Assembly (NCBI GenBank): GCA_020747065.1
Contig: JAGMVK010000008.1
Span: forward strand, 1,426,001-1,490,000
Source of the DNA: Cadophora sp. MPI-SDFR-AT-0126
Lineage: Eukaryota > Ascomycota > Leotiomycetes > Helotiales > Ploettnerulaceae
Direction of reading: 5' to 3'
Length of the DNA stretch: 64,000 bases
A program made the position numbers and the translations under genes. The notes below the pieces were generated by a model, which saw only the letters and a list, made by a program, of their open reading frames with translations, was not told the origin of the DNA and did no database searches. Positions 23,662 to 34,988 of this stretch are shown here, piece after piece; position 1 is the stretch's first letter; every line of letters begins with the position of its first letter.

Positions 23662-25863
23662 ATGGTCCTCCAACTCTTCCAAGCCTGCCTCCCTGATGCA
23701 GATCGTATAGCAACAATCCACCTCGAAGCATTTGATAGCAACCCTCTCCTGCACGCGCAATTCCCCACTCCTGCTAGCCTCAAATCTTTACTCCCCATCC
23801 TCAGCGGAGAAACGCTACGTGCCATTCAGAACGCCCAAGATACAAAGGCTATCTTGGTAGTGAAGGACACAGAGCTTGAGGGAGATGAGCAGATCATCGC
23901 TTTCGCGAAGTGGGATCTGCCGACGGAAACAAAGACGGAATTGCATGAAGGCGTCACGTGGCCAGAAGACTGTCAGCAGGAGTGGCTTGTACGGTATCAT
24001 GAGCTTGCCGAGGCAGCGAAGGATAGAGTTGTTGGGGATGCGAAATGCTATCGTGAGTCTTGGCTCCCTGCAGTCTCTTGGTGGAGGTTATTGCAAATCT
24101 TCGATATCACGTGTCATCATAAGTGATGTTCCAACTGACGTTTCTCAGGCCTGACGTTCGTTGGCACGCTGCCGAAACATCGGGGACGTGGAGCTGGAAC
24201 TATGCTCAGTGAATGGGGAGTTGAGAAAGCCAAACAAGACAAGGTGCCCATTTATCTCGAAAGCACAATCCCAGCCTCGTCCTTGTACCGCCGTCTAGGC
24301 TTCGTTTCTCTTGATGGTTTATCGATGCTTCTGCCAGGAAACGGTCCAGATGGAGGACCAAACATCTACGAAGAATTGGGGATGTTGAAAACCTGGGATG
24401 ACTCCGATATGGATCGTTGGGACTCCAGTCTCAATATTGAGAGTCTGTTACTCGACTACGAAGCAGGCATCAAACCTCAACATGTTGTTCAGGCGGTTTA
24501 CGATCGCATCGAGGTCTACAAGTCTGTTCAGCCATCTGTTTGGATCCATCTTCAACCTCTAGGCGAGGTCATGAGAGCTGCGAATGAGCTTCGCAGGAGA
24601 TGGCCAGACGCAAATGACAGACCGCCACTCTGGGGAGTTCCGTTTAGTGTTAAAGACAGTATCAATATAGCCGGTATCCCAACTACCACTGGATGCCCAG
24701 CTCTTGCTTTCACGCCGGCCACTTCGGCTCCCGTGTATCAACATTGCATCGACGCTGGTGGTCTGTTCATCGGCAAGACAAACATGGAGCAACTCGCCAC
24801 CGGCATGACAGGCTGTCGAAGCGTGTATGGAACTCTGCATTCCACATTCAGTAAAGCACATATCGTGGGCGGATCTAGCAGTGGGAGTGCGGTCACCGTC
24901 AGCGAAGGCCTTGTCTCTTTCTCTCTTGGTAGCGATACTGCAGGCTCGATACGCGTGCCAGCGCTGTTCAATGGTCTCGTGGGGTTCAAGCCAACCAAAG
25001 GAACTGTATCGGCACGAGGGGTATCTCCTGCTTGTCTACATCAAGACTGTATCTCTTTCCTCACCACCACTATTCCAGACGCAGAGCGAGTCTGGAACGT
25101 ATGCAAAGGATTTGACAAAGGCGATTTCTTCGCTAAACTGCCTTTACAAATACAATCACCTCCACGGACAAGGCGTGAATCGCGGTTTCGCTTCGCCGTT
25201 CCACCTACCAGTGCACTTGAGATATGTAGTCCGGTTTATAGGAAGCAGTTCGCTCAAGTAGTGACCGCGATTCAGCAACACGGCGGGAACTTGGTTGAGC
25301 TAGATTGGACGCCCTTCGAAGCAGCAAATGAGCTTCTGTATAACAGTTCATTTGTCCTGGAACGCATGACTATCTTTCCTGATGGTTGGTTTGAGAAGAA
25401 TAAACAGCTACTGCATCCCGTCACACGACAAGTTTTCGAGGGTGTTTTAGCGAGGAAGAGCACAGCTGTAGATGTATTCCGGGATTTACACAAGCAGGCA
25501 GAATATATACGGAAAGTTCAGGACATTCTGACTTTCAAAGAAAACGTCGAGGAGGGAGTCCATGAGATCACACTCATGATTGTTCCAACGACGCCGTTTC
25601 ATCCTACTATCGAGGAAGTAAGGAAGGATCCGATAACAATTAATGGACGGCTAGGGACTTTCGCGCATTTTGGCAATGTGCTGGACTTGGTGGCGGTGTC
25701 CGTGCCGTGTGGGACGTACGAGATTGAGGATGTGGCGGAAGGAAGGAAAGTCACCTTGCCGTTTGGAGTGACGGTCTTGGCTGGGACGGGATTTGATGCT
25801 GAGTTGCTGGATTTGGTTGCTGGGTGGGAGGGGTGGTTTGATGATTTGGATGGTGGAAACTAA
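23662..25863 (+). CDS. bifunctional GNAT N-acetyltransferase - amidase-signature hydrolase fusion
   Basis: Two exons, 23662-24052 and 24149-25863, give 701 aa. Residues 1 to about 210 form a GNAT acetyltransferase. The start MVLQLFQACLPDADRIATIH is its first strand and helix. FVGTLPKHRGRGAGTMLSEW is the acetyl-CoA loop (R/Q-x-x-G-x-G/A) and crosses the exon junction. SSLYRRLGFVSLDG is the terminal strand. From about residue 220 an amidase-signature domain follows: WGVPFSVKDSINIAG holds the catalytic Lys (about 299), GGSSSGSA the cis-Ser (about 375), and GSDTAGSIR the nucleophile Ser (about 397). FNGLVGFKPTKG is typical of the allophanate hydrolase/AtzF branch. Exon 2 encodes the end of the GNAT domain and all of the amidase without a stop, so the fusion does not depend on a doubtful splice. 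It could acetylate and hydrolyse linked amide/amine metabolites; the substrate is unknown. Confidence 0.9.
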
Positions 25864-28479
25864 TGGAACACGCCCAGAGGTTATGTAAATCGAGATATTG
25901 ATGTCTTATGGGTATCCTATTTATCAAGCACGATCAACTTTTCAGGTATTGCCGGTATCCCAAGAGGTGTAAACAACGTTGCCGAATGTTGTCATCGCCC
26001 CCAACCTACCCCTGAGATTAGCGAGGGCTAAGCTTCCGTTCATGGCAAGCCACATGCACTACGGGATTCAATTTTCAATTGTCGCAATTGATCTGAACGT
26101 TTGCCTAGATTCTTGCCAGCACGTAATCCGTGTAATTGTCGATTATCGAATGTCTTGAGGCCTATTGGAGGCTTTCAGTCATTTCTCAGTTTCAAGATAT
26201 TCAGGGGCACAAATGGACAAGCGAATGAAATCCGTGGATCTGCCTTTTTGTCAGCCACCAACCACCAGACTGTACCGTAGCAATTGACTTTTCCTTTGTT
26301 TTTCTAGACCATTTCTAGAATTCTCAGGACATTCGTCCAGGTCCAAGATACACATTAAAGCAGAGATCCGAATCCTAAATTTACTCCGGTTGCGTATGGA
26401 CTAGTGTCACGTTTATCTCTCACGTTTACTCATCTCCGCTGACCTCCTGATGGCCTTCACCGCCATCATGCCTCTTCCCAAGAACCCGGAAAAGCTTTTA
26501 CACAAACAATTGCCAAACACAATTACTTTCCTAATCTGATATTACCTAACTCCCACCTTTAGCCCTGTCTCTCCTCATGCACGAAGCACATGCCATTGCC
26601 CCAGCCTCATCTGCGCTTGGCCAACCAGGTCGCTTGCAATGGAAGCTGTTACCAATTCCAAGGCACTACAGGGGCACTACATGGAGCGGAGGGTCTCCCA
26701 CATACGTAGTTATCGTGGGAAATCGATCGTCAACCCCACATGCACCCTGACTTTAGGCGCAGCCCAGCAAGCCCAGACATGCACAACGTTAAACACAATC
26801 GGATGGTCGATGGAGCGATACTGGAGATACCGAGCAGGTCGCGATAAGGAACGCGGCGATGAGTGGTGAGAATGGGCTCGCAAGGGCAGAACTGGTCGGT
26901 CTGGTCTGAATAGAGCCTTGTCCCGGTTGCACAGAAGGGGCCAGTAGGACGGGGAGCCTGGCATTTATTACGTACCGAAATGCTACGGTGAGGGTTTGCT
27001 GGTGTCATGAAAAGGCTGTTGGAAGGCCAAAATCACGAGAAGGGCGGGTGAAGCGAGGAGTGTCTTTGGGGGAGGAGAAACACGGTAAAGGAGGGCAATG
27101 CACGGTGGGGCGAGTACAGGCGAGGACAAGCTGAGATAGGCTGGAACAAGCCCTACGGTCGCCTGTGGTCCAAGGGTAGCACAGTCTTTTACTGAACTGG
27201 GCAGCCCACCCCAAGAAACCCAAGATAGCCGGGCCCCGCTGACGCTGTATCACCGGCAGACAGGAGCAAGTGCATGCACGACTCACTCTCCTCTCCGCTT
27301 CGTACGTAGTAAGAAGTCCTGGAGATGCGAGGTACGGATGTTATGGGGACGCTTCCCGTCCGTCCATTCGGCATGGCGTCCTTCGGGACTTAGTGTATCA
27401 ATTTTAGTGTATCGATTATTCTTTGATTGATATCATAGCTTGTCCTATCGTATCAACTTCATATGCCTGCTATCTTCCATCTGCACGCTTATCTCTCTAC
27501 ATCTCTCGCCCTCCGTCACTTCTGCCAGAAAAACATACGGAAGGAAGCTCGCAGCTGCCAGCATTCCCTTCCCCACGCACGCATACAGTACTACCCTCCT
27601 AACGCCTCGTCAGTATTTCTTCAACGGCTTTTTAGGGCCTTGCAGTAGACCACCAGCAGATCTGGTCCGATCAGATGCCCCGGTGCATTCTGCTGCAGAT
27701 CTGAGTGATATACCCTTTGGCTTCTTCACTGGCTTGCCATCTGCCTGCTGCCGTTGCTGTTGTATCTAACACCAGCTCAATGACGACGAAAAGCAACCAT
27801 CATCTCATTCTCCTACAATCTTTAGCTCGGTCCTGGGAATGTGACAGAAGTCACTAAGACAATACAAGACAGGCATCTCCACAATCTACTTTCAAAACCT
27901 GCCAGATATAAAAAGGTACAGTACTGTGGCTTGATCGGCCTGGGCTCCGACTCCAGTCTTGTACTGTAGTGGGCTGTCCTGGCTGGCTTATCTTTTATCT
28001 ATACGCTTGCTAAGATATCTGTAGTCCCAACCCATCACAGCCCTCTGATCCCACACATCCCTTCCTGTAGACCTCTTCTGTCTACAGATAAGCTTCTGCC
28101 GCCTGCCCGACCTGGATATTTGCTGAGAGTGGGGAGACAGACGATAGGGAACATCTCCCGCCGTACCAGGACCAGTCAGATCTCTATCTCTCTGCTGGAC
28201 TTGCTCTTTGTAGCCTATCTCAATTGGAACGCTAGACCTGCTGAGGTATATCGCCATCCCAGTTTACTGTCCGGACAGCATTTACAGGTCATCGCCCTTC
28301 TCCGAGGACAGGGGAACACTGCCAAGCCCTTGAAGCACATATCCAAACCTCCTAGCTGCAGCTGAGCTACAGACCCCCATCTCAACGGCCCAACCGCCGA
28401 TAGCAGAGTTGGTCACCGGCCCAGCACAGAATTCCGGTACCTGGTTCGGATCAGCACTCCAATCGAGCCTCATTACGCC
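25864..28479. other. long intergenic region upstream of the second C6 regulator
   Basis: This is 2.6 kb without a supported gene. The stretch 26.9-27.4 kb is relatively GC-rich, but its frames have no motifs. A TATA box at 27907 suggests that transcription of the regulator starts near 27.95 kb, with a leader of about 500 nt. Confidence 0.4.
27907..27915 (+). promoter_or_regulatory. TATA box, probable promoter of the second C6 regulator
   Basis: TATAAAAAG lies about 570 bp upstream of the ATG at 28480. It is the best TATA match in the region; use by this gene is inferred. Confidence 0.4.
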
Positions 28480-30928
28480 ATGTCGGCACCAATAGCTATC
28501 TCCCGGACGGCGCCCATCGCTATAGCTGCGAGGAGGCCCCGCCCAGAACAGTCCATCGAACCTCCCAACAGTCAAACCAACAGTCACACCAACGGCAGGA
28601 CTCACTTGTCAGCCAGCATGAGCAGTACAGCATCTGAGGCAGCAACGAATATTCGAAGCCGGAAGGATAGGCCTTGTGATGCGTGTCGGAGGAGGAAGAG
28701 TAAATGTGTGATCAACGAAGGGCAGACGAGCTGTGTATTGTGCCAATTCCACACCCAGGACTGCACTTTCGTGCAGAGTCCCCAGCCTAGGAAAAGAAAA
28801 CTCAACACGGAAGGAAAAGAAGAGTCTTCGGCCAAGAGAAGGTAAGCAATCAAGTTTCATGTGGCTGTAAATTTTGGAGTTGCAGCACAGCCCACTTTTA
28901 AACCAGTATCTTTCGCTACATATAATCGTTGGCAGCCGCTGATTATCCGTCTGTAACAGATCCCCGGATAGAGCCGACGAGAGACGAAGACGACCAACCG
29001 AGTCAAGTATTTCGAGTACCGGCGCAACAAATTCACTCGTTGAGGAGATGGCAAATATTGGAGGCCCAACACTCTTGAAACGAACTTTGGGACTGCAGAA
29101 TGACCGTTACAGCCAATATATTGGTCCTACCACCGACTTCGAACCATCACTTATCGATCTGTCGCCCTTCGACCCTCAAGATGAGAGTTTATTATCGAGG
29201 GGCACTTTGCGGAAAGTTGGCGATGTGGATACCTTCCTAATGCTTCCGGATTACACCACACCTGGCTACGAGCATGTAATTGATGATGCAGACGCAATTG
29301 AGAATATTGTTGCACCTCATGGACCAGCACTTCTCGAATTATATTTCCGGATCATCCACCCAAATTTTCCCATTCTCCAAAAAGTTGTATTCTTCGAGAA
29401 GTACAATCGTTCGTATCGCGAATTTTCTCCTCCAATTTTGGCCGCGGTATACATTTTAGCGATCAATTGGTGGGATCACAGTGAGGAGCTCGTCAATGTT
29501 CCCAAACCTGATATCGAGGAGCTCGAAAGGCTCGCACGAGTGACCTTGGCAGACGCAATGTATAGGCCGAAGCTTTCCACGGTTCAAGCCGGCTTACTTC
29601 TTTCCCAGCGGCCTGAAGGAGATCAATGGGCTCCCACGGCTCAATTGGTAGCCATTGGTCAAGAATTGGGGTTGCATCTTGATTGCTCTAACTGGAAGAT
29701 ACCCCCATGGGAGCGCGGATTGAGAAAACGTCTTGCGTGGGCGTTGTACATGCAAGACAAGTGGGGGTCACTGGTTCACGGTCGTCCATCTCACATCTTT
29801 GCATCTAATTGGGCAGTCCAACCTCTTTCTCCAAACGATTTCCCTGACGTCGAATTCGACGAATCAGATGTCGAGGAGAGTGCTGAGTATGAACATGGTC
29901 GTCTGCTTTTCACCCAGATGATCATTTTGTCTCAGATCCTAGCAGAGGTCCTCGACACATTCTACACACTGCAGGCCATGGCAGCCGTCACCCAAGCCGG
30001 CCCCCAAGGAACACACCTCGTGCTCCAATTAGCTAAGCCAGTCCAACTGAAGCTAAAAGAGTGGTTTGCTGCTCTCCCACAAGTTTTACGCATGGACTCG
30101 TCTTCCTCGACAGCAAACAGCAACAAGCTTTGCTCAACCGGTTTCCTTCATCTTGCCTACTTTGCTACAGAAATAACGCTTCACCGCCGTATCATCAGAT
30201 CTCTATCCTCCGCGGGCACGAACCCATCTTCCCCATCTTCACCAAACACCAAACCAGCCCTCGATCCTTACATTGTACATATTTGTCGCAGTGCAGCCAA
30301 GACCCGTCTCATATCCGCAATGGACTTCGTCAACCGCCTCAACACCACCCACCTCCGCTCGTTCTGGTACTTCGCGTCCAAGACAAACTTCGCGCTAATA
30401 GGAACCTTTGGCTCCTTACTATGGGCCACAGCACCAGGGCGAGAAGAAGCAGAATGGTACAGAAGGAGACTAGGCGAGTATCGCTGGACACTCGGCGTTT
30501 CTTCAAAAGGTGGCGGAGCAGAAGGTGGTGGAAATGCCAGACTAACGGAATTTGCCATGGGGATGCTGGACACGTCCACTGGTCTTCTGAAATCTCTTCC
30601 GGAGAAGCCAGCATTGAGTCGTGTGAGTAGCGAGAGTGAGAATTTGGGTGGTACTCAGAGACAAAGGAGTATAGCTGAGGGCTACGGCTTTGGTTACAAT
30701 ACTAACGGAGGGGGCTTTGGAATTGGCGCTGCGAGAGATAGAGGGGATGGTAGCGTAGGCAGTTATGTTGACAGAGACGTCGATACGGATACTGGGCCGA
30801 ATATGAAGAGTGGGCTGGCAAGTCCAAGTACGAGTGTTAGCTCGAGTGGAGGAAGTGCAGGAGGCTATGAGGCCTTTTCAGCACCGCCGGGCAGTTATGG
30901 TGCTCGGTCTAGAGAGGAGGATTATTGA
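28480..30928 (+). CDS. Zn2Cys6 transcription factor with fungal-specific domain, possibly TamA/Dal81-like
   Basis: Two exons, 28480-28841 and 28960-30928, give 776 aa. The zinc cluster is CDACRRRKSKC followed by SCVLCQFHTQDCTF (C-x2-C-x6-C-x8-C-x2-C-x6-C), with the basic linker PQPRKRKL after it. The fungal transcription-factor domain occupies about residues 260-560, including LLELYFRIIHPNFPILQK, the LSTVQAGLLLSQR segment, and KRLAWALYMQDKWGSLVHGRP. The C-terminus is Gly/Ser-rich with low complexity. The zinc-cluster and linker pattern resembles what I recall of the TamA/Dal81 group of nitrogen-pathway co-activators, but I hold this loosely. An alternative start is the ATG at 28618, which would remove a Pro/Asn/Thr-rich leader. 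The amidase-fusion gene upstream makes a nitrogen link tempting but unproven. Confidence 0.85.
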
Positions 30929-31670
30929 TGATGTTCGTCGTATGATCTGGATGATACTTATGATTCCCTTTTGAACATTTGCAGCGAGATAGAAAGCGGA
31001 TGCATTGCATGAGGGATACCGGCTGCGATTGTGCTTTGGGAACATACGGTAGAAGGGATGCTTTATAGCGATACGCAAACATGTTATTGACCATATTCCT
31101 AGTTACCACTTCTTTTAGGAGTAGGTAGTGGCAGGTGAAATCATTGGTTTGCTGAAGGTCACGTTTCTCAACGATCACGTCTTGACACGAGATTCAGCAG
31201 TTCGTTCGACATCCGCCTCCGACAGCGAAGGGCGAGGCTCAGAACCATCGTAAATCGCCTCGCGCTTCCCGCTCAAGCCGAAACCAAAACCCAGCTGCTC
31301 TGTTTCAATCATTTAAACCTCCCACGGATCACCCAGGTTCCTGGGTATGCTTAATTTCCGAACCGAGCCCCTGAGCATGTCGACTCCCGCGAAAAAACCG
31401 TCAAGCGTACGAGGGTTCGCAATCTCAGTTGTGGCCGGAAGCCGAAGTTTTGGGTGAACGCACTTTATCTGAAGGAAGTTCAAAGATGTTGTGGTTTGAA
31501 TTGGAGTCTGGACCGTTGAGTCGATATCCACTCTGAGAGATAGGTATGCGATGTCGTAAGATGGGAAAGTACTTGAGCCAGCTTGATCCCGGTTTGGTTC
31601 TCTCTTTTTTCGCTCATCACCCTTCACTTGCTCTCTCACGGTGATCTCCAAGTCCCTCCACTCGTTCACG
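30929..31670. other. intergenic region upstream of the expansin-like gene
   Basis: This is 742 bp without a supported gene. A 127-codon minus-strand frame at 31313-31696 overlaps the expansin start and shows no motif. Confidence 0.45.
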
Positions 31671-32443
31671 ATGCACTTCTCAACCTCCATCGCCATAGCA
31701 GCCGTTGCTCTGCCTCTCGCTTACGGCTCTGTCCTAGCGGAGCGAGCTACATCTGGAATCGCAACTTGGTATGATGGTGCTGTTGGAGCTTGCTCGTTCG
31801 ATGGATATACGTATCCAACAGGCGTTTATGGGACAGCTTTGGGCCTAAATCTGTGGAACACGGCCGCTCAATGTGGTGGCTGTGTTTCAATCACAAATGC
31901 CAGTGGAAAGAAGATTACTGCCATGGTGAGTCTTGCGATACTGCTCTCCTCTCCATGTGACCTCGATTTGGAATGAACTCCGAAGTTATAGGGAAATTTA
32001 TGAAAATGCTGACTGTGGTCGAACAGATTGTCGATGAATGTCCTGGCGGCTGCGCAGGCAAAACATTCGACCTCTTCCCAACAGCATTCTCCTCCCTCGC
32101 TCTTCCCTCCGCGGGCGAAATCCCCATCACCTGGGACTATATCACCTGCCCCATCACCACGCCTTTCAAACTCCGCACCAAAACCGGCAGTTCGCAATGG
32201 TGGTTCGCCATCCAAGTGTACAATGCCAACCAAGCCATCACGAAACTCGAAGTCAGTGCTGATGAGGGCAAGACTTGGAAAGCTTGTGTGAGGCAGACGT
32301 ATAATTATTGGTTGTTGGCGAGCGGGACGGGGAGTGCAACGGTGCAGGTTAGGGTTACAGCGAAGGATGGGAAGGTGGTGGTTACCAAGAATGTGCCGAC
32401 TGCTGAGGGCCAGACCGTTACTGCTGCTAGTAACTTTGTTTGA
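31671..32443 (+). CDS. secreted expansin-like / RlpA-like double-psi beta-barrel protein
   Basis: Two exons, 31671-31925 and 32027-32443, give 223 aa. MHFSTSIAIAAVALPLAYGSVLA is a signal peptide. ATWYDGAVGACSFDGY opens the double-psi barrel. AAQCGGCVSITNASGK, VDECPGGCAGKTFDLFPTAF and IPITWDYITCP complete domain 1. The catalytic-type Asp of the barrel appears in the VDECPGGC and DLFP segments. A second beta-rich domain (WWFAIQVYNANQAITKLEVS, TWKACVRQTYNYW) resembles the carbohydrate-binding domain 2 of expansins, so this looks like a two-domain expansin rather than a single-domain cerato-platanin or barwin type. Such proteins loosen plant or fungal cell-wall polysaccharides without hydrolysis. 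I chose the ATG at 31671 because the ten codons before it would spoil the signal peptide. Confidence 0.9.
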
Positions 32444-32970
32444 GGCTTTTGAGGTGTGCAGGACGGCTTGGAGAAGTTATTCAGGTCCAAGATGACGGTT
32501 TGATAATCACCATCCAAAGTCCAGAGAACAGGAATGTTATCTTGGCATTTTGGTATTTCATCCCATGCCATATCTAAGTCAACATGCGCTCAAAACAATT
32601 CTACTTATCCGGGCATTGGAGGCTCGTGGAGTGGCTTGTCTGAAAAGCGAGAAATGACATTAATTGGATTCGCTTTCTAAGCTGGACTTTACGACAATCC
32701 ATCATTAGAGTTCTCTGGATTCTCGAAGAATAATGGCAGCTTACCCTTCTTCTGTGTCAAAGGTCTCCAGGCCAGTGTTTATATCGCTTCACGTAAAACT
32801 AGCTCCTAGAAATGTATGACGTGCAGTGATTAGTAATCCATTCTCAACATTATCTTCCCTTTCCTACTCAAAGCAACACTCAATCTCATGATTCTAGTCT
32901 AGATCTGTTGAGTTTCAAAACGTATCTTCAAGCCAGTCTGACCGGCATTTCTCGTTCCAAGTACTTCAGC
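32444..32970. other. intergenic region
   Basis: This is 527 bp between two plus-strand genes; no feature is visible. The open frame that starts at 32908 continues into the SDR coding sequence, but I place the start later, at 32971. Confidence 0.45.
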
Positions 32971-33922
32971 ATGTCAAGTAGCAAATTCTACGCAATAGTC
33001 GCAGGTGTAGGTGCAGGCACAGGCAAGTCTTCTCTCCCCTTCATCACGACATACTCACAATCAAACCCAAGGTCGATCCGTAGCTCTTAAATTCGCCAAA
33101 AACTATCCCGTCGTCCTCCTCTCCCGATCTGCATCAAGCTACGAGTCTATCGTAGACGAAATCAACAAGTCAGGCGGCACGGCCCACGGTTTCTCAGCCG
33201 ATACCAGCTCCTCCACAGCCATGACCGAGACATTTGCCAAGATCAAGAAAGCAATCGGTGATGCGAAACTCGCTGCTGCAGTGTACAATGTTGGCGGTAA
33301 ACTTGTTCGAAAACCGTTTCTGGAATTGTCACCTGATGAGTTTGCGGCGGGGTATAATGCTAATGGATTGGGGTGCTTCTTACTTGAAGATGAAAGTCTG
33401 TCAACGAATCTGTAACTTACTGACGTTGTGCAGGCTCTTTAATTTCGCCCAACAAGCAATGCCACTCTTACTACAGACCGTAGACAGTAAGCCTGAGTAT
33501 TCACCGACTCTGATCCTCACAGGCGCCACTGCGTCCCTGAAAGCAAGCGCCAACTTTGCAGCGTTCGCAACAGGCAAATTCGCGATGAGGGCTATTGGGC
33601 AGAGTCTAGCGAGAGAGTTTGGTCCGCAGGGCGTTCATGTTGCGCATGTGATTTTTGATGGCGTGGTGGCTATTCCGTCGACTAAGGATTTTGAGGTAAA
33701 TGGCGGCAAGCCAGATGGGAAGATCAACAGTGATGCTATTGCGGAGAATTACTGTGAGTGTTGGGGAGCTTGTTTCTTTCTTTCTTGGAAGGATCTGAGC
33801 TCCTTATCATTGAACCAGGTAGCATTTGCTGACTATTCTATTATCCAGGGAATTTACATACCCAGCATCGTAGCGCATGGACTCAAGAGCTTGATCTGAG
33901 GCCGTATATGGAGAAGTTCTAG
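32971..33922 (+). CDS. short-chain dehydrogenase/reductase (SDR) with a GC-AG intron
   Basis: Four exons, 32971-33022, 33072-33372, 33434-33753 and 33849-33922, give 248 aa. AIVAGVGAGTGRSVALKFA is the nucleotide-binding Gly-rich loop, split by intron 1. That intron begins GCAAGT, not GT, yet it restores the motif exactly. VYNVGGKLVRKPF stands where SDRs have NNAG. LILTGATASLKASANFAAFATGKFAMRAI holds the Thr/Ser of strand 5 and a helix where a classical YxxxK Tyr would be expected; here FAAFATGKF has Phe in place of Tyr, while the Lys remains. Intron 2 uses a weak GTGCTT donor. The last exon supplies WTQELDLRPYMEKF, the usual end of this subgroup. The lost Tyr suggests a non-classical or divergent SDR. 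Confidence 0.82.
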
Positions 33923-33972
33923 GGGACTTGTATTGTGCCTCCTTTTGGGGAGTGTCTCCCCTAGAATGTGAA

Positions 33973-33980
33973 TATATAAG
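33973..33980 (+). promoter_or_regulatory. TATA box upstream of the effector-like gene
   Basis: TATATAAG lies 216 bp upstream of the ATG at 34189. Confidence 0.5.
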
Positions 33981-34188
33981 AACATCGGCGTCCTATCCAT
34001 TCCAGTGCAAGGATCGATTTCGTTCACTTGTAGTCAAACTTCACTGTTTCTTAGCGACACCTACCTTGTTCTTCGACCCAGCTAGACCGGTGATTTTCTG
34101 TACAACGAGGTTCTTCAACAACATCCAATCTGAATTCGAATTTCGAACGTCTGCTAAATCTACTTCTCGAGGAGACATCCGTTCCATC

Positions 34189-34988
34189 ATGAAGCTCGAC
34201 ACTATGCTCGCCCAGATGGTACTCTCACTTCTTGCTCTTTCACTCCTCCTTGTTGATGTTGCTGCCAATGCCATCCAAAATACTCAACCCCCGCAAGATG
34301 TCAGCACGCAACTCAGCTACCCCGTCACCCCCATGAAATCTGAAGGTACCATTAACGGCATTCCTGTTAATACATCCGGCTCTGTCGAAGACATATACGC
34401 CCAAGCAGCCAAGAATCCTCTGTTCGCAATCCGACAGAACAGTGCTGATACTGAGCTTGTTGCTCGAGAGAAGGTGAGTCGAGCCATTGCAATCACATCC
34501 TCCATCTACAAAGCTCAATACTGACATGGTGAGAAGGCTGCTCCCACAAAAATCCTCGGCATCCCAGTGCCCGGTCAAAACTGGCAGATGGCAAGCCAAA
34601 CAGCCATCGAAGAAGGCATTAGATATCTGCGAAGCATGATTGGATATTGCACCCTTGCTCCTCAGAACTGCCATCGCGTTAGTCGTTCCTGGGGATCTGG
34701 AATTTATGTTTGCAATGATGTCAGTCTATGAACCGTTGAAGTGATTGAATGAGGTTGCTGAAAATTTTGCAGAACGCATTCGAGGTCCGCCCGCTGTGCA
34801 GCACTATGGGTGCGTACGCGCAGGAGATCATGCAGAAAATTACAAGGCTTCGTTATGTTGTGGGAGGTCAGGCTTTTGGGATGGTACGTATTGTCCTGAT
34901 GTGTCTGCTTCTATGGTCATGAAGTAAATAAAGCTGACAAGTGAAATAGTAAGGATTCAACATTATTGTCCATTCGGATAAATGCTGA
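34189..34988 (+). CDS. small secreted Cys-containing protein, effector-like (3' splicing ambiguous)
   Basis: The exons are 34189-34473, 34537-34719, then 34773 to either 34866 or 34883, and a last exon ending at the TGA at 34986-34988. MVLSLLALSLLLVDVAANA is a signal peptide, reached after a short MKLDTMLAQ. The mature part has a linker, then CTLAPQNCHRVSRSWGSGIYVCND, CSTMGAYAQEI, YVVGGQAFGM and a tail GFNIIVHSDKC. This layout (Cys pair, small residues around IYVCND, GGQ-F, F-N-IIV, terminal Cys) recalls secreted proteins of plant-associated fungi; I do not know a function. The strong donor GTACGT at 34884 leads straight into TAA at 34950. The weaker donor at 34867 with the acceptor at 34953 keeps the frame, reaches the terminal Cys (198 aa) and drops QAFGM. 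Confidence 0.65.

Noticed and set aside
31313..31696. 127-codon minus-strand frame
   Set aside because: Overlaps the expansin start region and has no recognisable domain.
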